7,509 bases of DNA from Ignavibacteria bacterium. Its GTDB lineage: Bacteria; Bacteroidota; Ignavibacteria; Tepidaquicellales; OLB5. This document shows positions 1 through 5,643 of the stretch, one piece after another (position 1 is the first letter of the stretch; each line of letters starts with the position of its first letter). The notes beneath the pieces were generated by a model, which had not been told where the DNA came from, did not search any database, and saw only the letters and a program-made list of their open reading frames with translations. Made by a program: the position numbers and the translations under genes. The stretch is from the NCBI GenBank assembly GCA_027492415.1, contig JAPUEV010000286.1:1-7509 (forward strand), given 5' to 3'.

Positions 1-260
1 ATAACACCGGTGCAGCAGCAAAGAACTTCCTGGTTTTCCATAAACAGAAAATGATTCAGAAAATCAGCTCAGGTGAAAGCAATGTAAACCTTATCATTAA
101 CGGAACAAAGAGCGAACTGTCATTAAACATAAATTCAGGCAAAGCACGTGTAGTACGTGCAGGATGTACTCATAAGAACTGCGTAAACTCTGGAAGTATA
201 TCGCTTGCAAATGAAAGTATCGTCTGCATACCAAACGAAATTCACATCATTGCAGAATAA
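1..260 (+). CDS. NusG domain II-containing protein, 5'-truncated by the window edge
   Basis: The reading frame is open from base 3 to the TAA at 258-260, so the ATG at 51 is probably an internal Met and the gene begins off the window. The visible 85 residues match the NusG domain II fold (Pfam NusG_II): a beta-strand FLVFHKQKMI, a glycine-turn strand pair, then the signature of three cysteines in a C-x4-C-x14-C-x-P arrangement (codons at 165, 180 and 225), ending VCIPNEIHII. In stand-alone form this domain is not a transcription factor; it is usually an exported or membrane-anchored small protein found beside ApbE and other flavin or electron-transfer genes. The signal or anchor segment would lie upstream of the window. 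It overlaps the following apbE-like gene, which suggests co-transcription. Its biochemical role is not established. Family assignment is fairly sure; function is not. Confidence 0.8.
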   Translation, partial: NTGAAAKNFLVFHKQKMIQKISSGESNVNLIINGTKSELSLNINSGKARVVRAGCTHKNCVNSGSISLANESIVCIPNEIHIIAE

Positions 261-1311
261 GCACAATTATTTTATCATTCCAAAATCGAAAGACTTAACT
301 TTCGCAAAATTTATTTTTGCATCGTTCTTCATTTTTTCAATTCATTTCTCCTATTCACAGGATAGCAACCTGTATGAATTCAGCGCAACCAAGTATCTTA
401 TGGGTACAGAGTTTCAAATTACCGCTGTAAATACATCCATTGACCCTATGAAGAAAGCAATATATTACGCAATACGTGAAGTAGAACGCATACAGGGTGT
501 AATGAGCATGCAGATCGATACAAGCGAAATTTACAGGATAAACTCAAATGCCGGAATATCTCCTGTAAAGGTTAGCTATGAAACATACTCAATAATTGAG
601 CGTTCAATTGAATACTCAAAAAAATATGATGGTGTGTTTGATATCACAATAGGGCCTATTACTGAAAAATGGGGATTTAACGGAGATAAGCCTGTAACTG
701 AAGTTCCCGGGAAAAGTACTATTGATTCATTGTTAAACCTGTTGGGTTACGAAAAAATAAAGCTGGATCCCGGGGATACAACCGTTTACCTCACTTTAAA
801 AGGAATGATGATTGATCTTGGCGGCATCGCAAAAGGCTACGCGGTTGATAGAGCCGCTATGATAATGAAAGAAAAAGGAATAGAGAATTTTATTGTTAAT
901 GGCGGAGGTGATATGTATGTAAGCGGTTTCAAGGACTACCGGCATTCACAAAAATGGAGTGTAGGCATTAAAGATCCCCGGGAAGAAAATGAAGTTTTAG
1001 GCGCATTTGAAATAAGTAATATGGCAGTTGGCACAAGCGGAGATTATGAGCGTTTTGCAATAATTAACGGCAAGCGCTATCATCACATTTTTGATCCAAA
1101 AACAGGATATCCTTCAAACACTTCCCAAAGCGCAACCTCAATTGCATTAACCACAGAAGAAGCCGTGATTCTTTCAAAATTATTTTTTATAAATGGAAGC
1201 AAATTACTTTCACCGGGCAGTTATTATGATGGGGTTATTGTTGATTCATCCGGTAATATAAATACTTCTCAAAACATGTTTAATGCCTATAATATTAAAT
1301 TAAGCAAATAA
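211..1311 (+). CDS. apbE: ApbE-family FAD:protein FMN transferase, exported, with atypical metal site
   Basis: ApbE enzymes split FAD and attach FMN to a Ser/Thr of target redox proteins outside the cytoplasm, using Mg2+. Family motifs are present in order: MGTEF, DITIGPI, DLGGIAKGYAVD (Lys and Asp kept), VNGGGD, GTSGDYERF and HHIFDPKTGYP. The N-terminus has a hydrophobic stretch (FIFASFFIFSIHF) followed by SYSQ, a likely signal peptide, so the protein acts in the periplasm. Near the C-terminus the usual A-D-A-L-S-T segment reads A-V-I-L-S-K, so the Asp and Thr metal ligands appear replaced (codons 1165 and 1177). The start is uncertain: TTG 205 and ATG 211 overlap the upstream gene by about 50 bases and give a long, 35-residue n-region; TTG 250 gives a more usual signal peptide. 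A GGAAG at 192 is weakly placed for either of the first two. Family call is firm; catalytic activity is in doubt. Confidence 0.88.
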   Translation: MKVSSAYQTKFTSLQNKHNYFIIPKSKDLTFAKFIFASFFIFSIHFSYSQDSNLYEFSATKYLMGTEFQITAVNTSIDPMKKAIYYAIREVERIQGVMSMQIDTSEIYRINSNAGISPVKVSYETYSIIERSIEYSKKYDGVFDITIGPITEKWGFNGDKPVTEVPGKSTIDSLLNLLGYEKIKLDPGDTTVYLTLKGMMIDLGGIAKGYAVDRAAMIMKEKGIENFIVNGGGDMYVSGFKDYRHSQKWSVGIKDPREENEVLGAFEISNMAVGTSGDYERFAIINGKRYHHIFDPKTGYPSNTSQSATSIALTTEEAVILSKLFFINGSKLLSPGSYYDGVIVDSSGNINTSQNMFNAYNIKLSK

Positions 1312-1435
1312 GCTTATTTTAGTCCTTATTTTAAATATCAAACAATCGTAAATATTTTTCCTGTATTTAAACACTTCAATCCCTCATAAATGTGCGTTAT
1401 TATTTATATATTTATAATAATTAAATTATAAGTAT
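1312..1435 (+). promoter_or_regulatory. AT-rich intergenic leader with possible promoter
   Basis: This gap separates apbE from the next gene and is almost wholly A and T towards its 3' end. A perfect TATAAT lies at 1413-1418, about 18 bases before the ATG at 1436, and is part of a 7-bp inverted repeat (arms 1412-1418 and 1425-1431). No convincing -35 box sits 16-18 bases upstream, and in such AT-rich sequence TATAAT can arise by chance. No Shine-Dalgarno motif precedes the ATG. A new transcription start here is plausible but not shown. Confidence 0.3.
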
Positions 1436-2728
1436 ATGGAGCCTCAACACGGACAAATAAATGTAAGCGGCATGCCGCAGCAGGTTTACGGAAGAAAAAA
1501 ATCAAGATCAGGATGCTTTATAATTGGTTTTCTGATTATACTGATCATTGGAGGAGGTATAACTTATGTTATCTACAGTATATATAATAAGGTTAATGAT
1601 ACTGTAGAAAACTTTTCAGATACATTCAAGAATATGAAAAATTCTGACCGGTTCAACGGAAAAAGGAATGTTGATGACAGGTTTAAAGGTGAATTTATTG
1701 ATGCAATACTTATTCCCGTAACAGGATCGACCCCAAAGCTATTTATGCTTACCGATGGCTCTAAATCTTACATAGAAACCCAGAAACGTCCGGGATATTA
1801 CTCAACAGGCTCAGCTTGTATTGACTGCAAGACCATAGTATATGTTTACGACCCGCAAACAAATAATATCATAAAGAATACTGAATATAATTACCCGGAT
1901 GTAATTACATCAACTGAGATCGCGTTAAAGGATAATAAAGTTTACCAGTTCACAGGGTCCTACCACGAAACGCCTGCGGGTGTAAATATTTATGATGCAC
2001 AAACAGGAGAGCTTTTGACAGAAACTAAAGAGTTTACAGCTCAATTCCCCGAGCTCAATAGCGGTATTACCGGGCTTAACTACAGGGAAAAAGACCGGTA
2101 TGCAACATTTGAAACAAAAGACGGCAGGAAAAATATTCTTTTCAGTGTTGATTACGGAAAGATCTTTGAAAATGACAGGGAGCTTGGCAAGCTGCTGGAA
2201 AGCACCGCAGAAGGTGAAGGCACAATATATGCTATGGCAAACCTTTCAAATGATTCAAGGCGGCAGCTTTTCAGGGTTACAGTACCCAAAAAGCATATTC
2301 TTACGCATTACTCAACAATGATGGAATATGCCGGAAGAGAAAACATGCTTAAAAATTATAACGGTACCTCAGAAAAAGTATCCGATAAGAATTATATTGA
2401 GGGAATTTTATATGCACAGGATGAAGATTATGCTTTTGTAATTTCTCTTGATGAAGCAGGGAAAAAAGCGAACAGGATCTTTACCTGTATTGACGCAAAG
2501 ACAGGAAAAGAAAAATGGAGTGTGCAGCAAAGTGAGCTTTTTGACTATATGAAAATTGATGAAATACAGAATTCATCACAAAGCTTATCTTCTACAAAGG
2601 ATAAAATTACGGTACAAAGGCTTGGTAATATTGTAATTTTAAAGCTTAAAGGCGATGGAGTGATGGCTTTTGATACAGAGACAGGTAAAAAACTATGGGC
2701 AATACAAACTGCACCGGTTTCATTGTAA
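1436..2728 (+). CDS. Membrane-anchored PQQ-repeat-like beta-propeller protein, function unknown
   Basis: A 430-residue protein with a short polar N-terminus, a basic patch (RKKSR, 20-24) and one transmembrane helix at about 27-50 (CFIIGFLIILIIGGGITYVI). The positive-inside rule puts residues 51-430 outside the cytoplasmic membrane. The outer part contains repeats of the kind seen in PQQ/quinoprotein-like propellers: YDPQTNNII (138-146), YDAQTGELL (186-194), IDAKTGKEKW (352-361) and FDTETGKKLW (412-421). Only a few blades are recognisable, so the fold call is tentative. A C-x2-C pair (128 and 131, ACIDCK) is not followed by His, so it is not a c-type heme site; it could form a disulfide or bind metal. 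No PQQ ligands can be identified, so enzymatic use of PQQ is not claimed. A perfect terminator follows. It may be a scaffold or sensor protein; I do not recognise a characterised homologue. Confidence 0.72.
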   Translation: MEPQHGQINVSGMPQQVYGRKKSRSGCFIIGFLIILIIGGGITYVIYSIYNKVNDTVENFSDTFKNMKNSDRFNGKRNVDDRFKGEFIDAILIPVTGSTPKLFMLTDGSKSYIETQKRPGYYSTGSACIDCKTIVYVYDPQTNNIIKNTEYNYPDVITSTEIALKDNKVYQFTGSYHETPAGVNIYDAQTGELLTETKEFTAQFPELNSGITGLNYREKDRYATFETKDGRKNILFSVDYGKIFENDRELGKLLESTAEGEGTIYAMANLSNDSRRQLFRVTVPKKHILTHYSTMMEYAGRENMLKNYNGTSEKVSDKNYIEGILYAQDEDYAFVISLDEAGKKANRIFTCIDAKTGKEKWSVQQSELFDYMKIDEIQNSSQSLSSTKDKITVQRLGNIVILKLKGDGVMAFDTETGKKLWAIQTAPVSL

Positions 2729-2759
2729 ATTGTACTTTATATTAGGTTTTTAAAATCAG

Positions 2760-2793
2760 AAAAGTGATATTATTTTTGTAATATCACTTTTTT
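2760..2793 (+). terminator. Strong intrinsic terminator
   Basis: A perfect 13-bp stem (left arm AAAAGTGATATTA at 2760-2772, right arm 2779-2791) with a 6-base loop TTTTTG, ending in a run of six T (2788-2793). It lies 31 bases after the stop of the propeller-like gene and should end its transcript. The hairpin finishes only 4-6 bases before the ATG of the next gene, which is unusual and means that gene needs its own promoter or suffers readthrough through a structured leader. The stem is AT-rich, so its stability is moderate in spite of its length. Confidence 0.82.
2771..2778 (+). promoter_or_regulatory. Possible Bacteroidota-type -7 element inside the terminator loop
   Basis: TATTTTTG matches the TAnnTTTG consensus of the Bacteroidota housekeeping promoter at every fixed base. 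It would start transcription around 2783-2785 and give a leader of about 13-15 bases for the gene at 2798. No clear TTG -33 element was found about 17-23 bases upstream (the region reads TTAGG), and the host group is itself inferred, so this is a suggestion only. Confidence 0.3.
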
Positions 2794-2797
2794 AGTT

Positions 2798-3196
2798 ATG
2801 AAAACACATTTATTCAGTCACGGTATCCTGGATGAAACAGCGCATGAAAAATGGCCTGTATCCAAATGGATGAAAATTTTATCAGTTATATTATTTTCCG
2901 AAGCTGTAATATTGTTCTTTATATCGTTCCTGGTATTTTTTGTTAACAGGGTAGAAGGCACTGATCCCATGATGATATCCGGCGCGTATACCGGGACATC
3001 GCAGGTGACATATTTTGTAACAGTAAATATACTTTCATTGATTCTTGCTTTGCAGGGATATTATCTTTTCTTTTTTAATAATGAATCAGAAATTCACGAC
3101 GATCATCTTCGGCTCTTCTTTAAAACAGCAGGAATAACCTCTATACCTGTATTTATTTTTATAGTATCTGTTTTACTATTTTATATTTTCGGTTAG
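2798..3196 (+). CDS. Small three-helix membrane protein, hypothetical
   Basis: A 132-residue protein with three predicted transmembrane helices at about 27-49, 70-92 and 112-131. The N-terminal 26 residues are polar and His/Lys-rich (three His before residue 20), the first loop (50-69) is short and polar, and the second loop (94-110) is charged with EIHDDH. The chain ends right after the last helix (YIFG). I recognise no family motif. The ATG at 2798 follows a terminator hairpin by a few bases and has no Shine-Dalgarno sequence, so expression depends on a promoter close by or on leaderless-like initiation. Its TAG ends one base before the hypE stop on the other strand. The even hydrophobic pattern and lack of competing longer frames support a real gene, but function cannot be assigned from sequence. 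Confidence 0.65.
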   Translation: MKTHLFSHGILDETAHEKWPVSKWMKILSVILFSEAVILFFISFLVFFVNRVEGTDPMMISGAYTGTSQVTYFVTVNILSLILALQGYYLFFFNNESEIHDDHLRLFFKTAGITSIPVFIFIVSVLLFYIFG

Positions 3197-3197
3197 A

Positions 3198-4244
3198 TCA
3201 GCATATCCTTGGAAGCTGTTCTCCGCTCAGCATATCTAATATCCGCATAGTACCAATGCGGCTTTTAAGCTTTACTATGGATTCGTTCTCATGACCGATC
3301 TTACCGATAATTGCTGAGCCATTTCCGTATTTATGTGAGCTCATTATCTCTAAACACTTATCAGCATCACCTGCAGGTACAATTGCTATGAATTTGCCCT
3401 CGTTTGCAACATACATAGGGTCAAAGCCAAGTATCTCGCAGGCTCCCTGCACATCTTCGTTAACCGGAACTGCTGTTTCATCAATGATAATTTCTTTCTT
3501 TGATGATTCAGCAAGCTCATTCAATGTGCTTGAGAGACCGCCTCTTGTGAGGTCACGCAGGCAGTGAACATCAATTCCTGAATTAATTATATTCTGTACA
3601 ATTTCATTTAATGGAGCACAGTCACTTACAATTTTGTGTTCAAATTCAAGCCCTTCACGCTCAGCCATAATTGCTATACCATGCCTGCCGATATCACCAT
3701 TCAGAATTATAACATCGCCCGGCTGAATATTTCTAGGAGAAATATTCAATTTATGTTCAATCACACCAATACCTGAGGTATTTATGAAAATACCATCACC
3801 TTTGCCGTTATCAACAACCTTTGTATCACCGGTCGCGATCTTTACACCTGCAGCCCTGGCAGAAGCCGCAATACTCTGCACAACCATCCAAAGCTCATTC
3901 ATCCCAAAGCCTTCTTCAATTATAAGACCAAGGCTCAGGTAATTAGGAATGGCAGCGCTCATTGAAAGATCGTTAACAGTACCATTAACAGCAAGTGAGC
4001 CGATATCACCACCCGGGAAAAAAATTGGCTTTACAACGTATGAATCTGTGGTGAAAGCTATTTTATTTCCGCTTAGCACAATTTGAGCTGAATCATGATC
4101 CTGCTTCAATATATCATTGCTGAATGCAGCACTGAACATTTTTTCTATGAGGTTATGCATAAGCTTGCCTCCCCCGCCGTGTGCAAGCAGCACTTTGGGG
4201 TAATCATTTATCGGTATCGGACATTGAAGATTAAATTCTTTCAT
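3198..4244 (-). CDS. hypE: Hydrogenase maturation factor HypE (carbamoyl dehydratase)
   Basis: HypE takes a carbamoyl group from HypF on its C-terminal cysteine and dehydrates it with ATP to thiocyanate, the source of the cyanide ligands of the [NiFe] active site; it acts in the cytoplasm. The 348-residue protein shows the family's HGGGGK loop (22-27), TDSYVV (66-71), FFPGGDIG (75-82), NGTVNDL (87-93), GDTKVV, DGIFINTSGIG, RDLTRGG and ANEGK, and ends in PRIC with Cys348 as the acceptor residue, so it is full length and should be active. It belongs to the AIR synthase/PurM-like ATPase fold. The gene is last in the operon, 39 bases after hypD, and that gap contains a 22-bp perfect palindrome. 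No Shine-Dalgarno motif precedes the ATG, so translation may depend on coupling or on the local structure. It ends one base from a convergent gene. Confidence 0.97.
   Translation of the reverse strand: MKEFNLQCPIPINDYPKVLLAHGGGGKLMHNLIEKMFSAAFSNDILKQDHDSAQIVLSGNKIAFTTDSYVVKPIFFPGGDIGSLAVNGTVNDLSMSAAIPNYLSLGLIIEEGFGMNELWMVVQSIAASARAAGVKIATGDTKVVDNGKGDGIFINTSGIGVIEHKLNISPRNIQPGDVIILNGDIGRHGIAIMAEREGLEFEHKIVSDCAPLNEIVQNIINSGIDVHCLRDLTRGGLSSTLNELAESSKKEIIIDETAVPVNEDVQGACEILGFDPMYVANEGKFIAIVPAGDADKCLEIMSSHKYGNGSAIIGKIGHENESIVKLKSRIGTMRILDMLSGEQLPRIC
3724..3748 (-). repeat. Inverted repeat within hypE
   Basis: Two perfect 11-base arms (TGAATATTTCT at 3724-3734 and its complement at 3738-3748) are separated by 3 bases. 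It lies in the part encoding NISPRNIQPGD. A 3-base loop hairpin could form in the mRNA, but the sequence is also constrained by coding, and no flanking T-run makes it a terminator. Significance unknown. Confidence 0.5.
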
Positions 4245-4254
4245 ATTATTCAGT

Positions 4255-4276
4255 GGTCAAAGGTATACCTTTGACC
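4255..4276. repeat. Perfect 22-bp palindrome in the hypD-hypE gap
   Basis: The left half is GGTCAAAGGTA and the right half is its exact reverse complement, with no mismatch over 22 bases. It occupies most of the 39-base gap, between the hypD stop (4284-4286) and the hypE ATG (4242-4244). As RNA it can fold as a 9-bp stem with a TATA/UAUA tetraloop. On the hyp strand no U-run follows, so it is not a normal terminator for hypD. On the opposite strand a run of seven T begins 11 bases after the stem, too far for a typical terminator. It could be a protein-binding operator or an mRNA processing/stability element. Confidence 0.85.
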
Positions 4277-4283
4277 TGCTTTG

Positions 4284-5369
4284 TTATTTTTTTCTGTACC
4301 TGTAATATGCAGCACATGCACCTTCGCTTGAGACCATTGTAGCCCCAAGGGGATGCTCGGGTGTGCATATTTTGCCAAACGCTTCGCACTCGTGTGGTGT
4401 TTTTAAACCCTGTAAAATTATTCCGCTGATACATTCCTTTGGCTCATCAACAACAAGCTCAGCCAGCCCGAATTTCAGCGACGCGTCATAATTAATATAA
4501 TCATCCTGCAGAACAAGCCCGCTGTTGGGTATCTCACCGATCCCGCGCCACTTCCTGTTTCCAATTTTAAAGACTTTGCTTACAATACTCTGCGCGTTCA
4601 GGTTGCCTTCTTTATTTACTGCGCGTGAATACTGGTTCTCAACTTCATGTCTTCCCTCTTCAAGCTGTTTAACAACCATATAAATTCCCTGGAGTATATC
4701 CAACGGTTCAAAACCTGTGACAACAACCGGAACTTTGTATTTTTCAGCTATTGGATAATATTCATTATATCCCATTACTGCGCATACATGGCCGGCAGCA
4801 AGGAATCCCTGCACAAGGTTATTTTTTGAAGATAATATCGCTTCCATTGCAGGAGGCACAAGAACATGTGAGACAAGAATAGAAAAATTATTAATTCCCT
4901 GCTCCTTAGCCTGGTAAACAGCCATTGCATTTGCAGGTGCGGTTGTTTCAAATCCGACAGCAAAAAATACCACCTCTTTGCCGGGATTTTCTTTTGCAAT
5001 TTTTACTGCATCAAGCGGTGAGTACATCATCCTTACATCGCCGCCCTCGGCTTTAACCTGCAGCAGGTCTTTCTTTGAGCCGGGTACACGCAGCATATCA
5101 CCGAAAGAGCAGAAGATCACATCTTTTGATGAAGCAATTTCAATTGATTTATCGATCAGCTCAAGCGAGGTTACGCAAACCGGGCAGCCGGGTCCGTGTA
5201 TCAGCCGTATTTCAGGCGGTAGCAGCTCATCGATCCCGTATTTAACAATAGCATGGGTTTGCCCTCCGCAGACTTCCATGATATTCCATTTTTTAGTGGT
5301 GATATCCTTTATCAGCTCAGAGTATCTTAAAGAGGCATCCTTATCCCTGTATTCATCAATAAATTTCAT
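4284..5369 (-). CDS. hypD: Hydrogenase maturation scaffold HypD
   Basis: HypD is an Fe-S protein that, with HypC, holds the iron on which the CN and CO ligands are assembled. The 361-residue protein is full length and carries all signature groups: CGGQTH (Cys34), GPGCPVC (Cys62 and Cys65), the central GFETTAP and GFEPLDIL motifs, and the C-terminal cluster region with Cys313, Cys328, Cys335 and Cys352 in the ECISG...HECEAFG..CTPEHPLGA..VSSEGACAAYY pattern that binds the [4Fe-4S] cluster. The start codon overlaps the stop of hypC in an ATGA (5366-5369), a sign of translational coupling that fits the tight HypC-HypD complex. No residue needed for function appears lost. Confidence 0.98.
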   Translation of the reverse strand: MKFIDEYRDKDASLRYSELIKDITTKKWNIMEVCGGQTHAIVKYGIDELLPPEIRLIHGPGCPVCVTSLELIDKSIEIASSKDVIFCSFGDMLRVPGSKKDLLQVKAEGGDVRMMYSPLDAVKIAKENPGKEVVFFAVGFETTAPANAMAVYQAKEQGINNFSILVSHVLVPPAMEAILSSKNNLVQGFLAAGHVCAVMGYNEYYPIAEKYKVPVVVTGFEPLDILQGIYMVVKQLEEGRHEVENQYSRAVNKEGNLNAQSIVSKVFKIGNRKWRGIGEIPNSGLVLQDDYINYDASLKFGLAELVVDEPKECISGIILQGLKTPHECEAFGKICTPEHPLGATMVSSEGACAAYYRYRKK

Positions 5370-5632
5370 AGCTGCTGTTTTTCTTCACCTGTTAATTCAT
5401 CAAGCCCGTCTATTTCCTTCAGGTATTCAAATACTTTTGCGGCTTCAGCCTCATCTACAGTGTTTAACGCAAAGCCTACATGAACTATTACGTAATCACC
5501 TATTTTAGCTTCAGGTGTATAAGCAAGGTTAACTTCTTTGATGATACCGCCAAAACTTACCTTGCCGATCTTCATAAGCTCGCCGCCTGAATCATCAATA
5601 CTCATAATTTTTCCGGGAACTGCTAAGCACAT
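5366..5632 (-). CDS. hypC: Hydrogenase maturation chaperone HypC (HypC/HybG/HupF family)
   Basis: An 88-residue cytoplasmic chaperone that binds HypD and then the precursor of the hydrogenase large subunit. It starts MCLAVPGKI with the essential Cys2 (exposed after Met removal) and has the GDYVIVHVGFA motif with His51, followed by the acidic DEAEA helix typical of the family; length is normal, with a somewhat longer charged tail (LTGEEKQQL). The start at 5632 is fixed by the family-invariant MCL. It lies 11 bases after hypF with a purine-rich spacer (AGAAAGAAATT) as a weak ribosome site, and overlaps hypD by 4 bases. Confidence 0.97.
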   Translation of the reverse strand: MCLAVPGKIMSIDDSGGELMKIGKVSFGGIIKEVNLAYTPEAKIGDYVIVHVGFALNTVDEAEAAKVFEYLKEIDGLDELTGEEKQQL

Positions 5633-5643
5633 AATTTCTTTCT

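Noticed and set aside
125..135. Possible c-type heme site in the propeller-like protein (residues 125-135 of that protein; codons near 1808-1840)
   Set aside because: The C-x2-C is followed by Lys, not His, so covalent heme attachment is not supported.
1..260. Transcription elongation factor NusG
   Set aside because: Only the domain II signature is present, without the NGN or KOW domains in the visible part, and the neighbour is an exported flavin transferase; the NusG name here reflects domain ancestry.
312..319. TATTTTTG, another match to the Bacteroidota -7 element
   Set aside because: It lies inside the apbE signal-peptide region, and there is no suitable start codon downstream that keeps the exported protein; AT-rich chance match.
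1306..1319. 14-base palindrome at the apbE stop codon, possible terminator
   Set aside because: The arms are almost only A/T, leaving a 5-bp stem once a loop is allowed, and no proper T-run follows directly.
4255..4293. Palindrome plus T-run as a plus-strand intrinsic terminator
   Set aside because: The seven T start 11 bases after the stem and encode Lys-Lys of HypD on the other strand; spacing does not fit a normal terminator.
4978..5508. 176-residue open frame on the plus strand opposite hypD and hypC
   Set aside because: It lies wholly antisense to two genes with complete family motifs, and its residue pattern (Ser/Ile/Pro-rich) is that of a complement-strand shadow.
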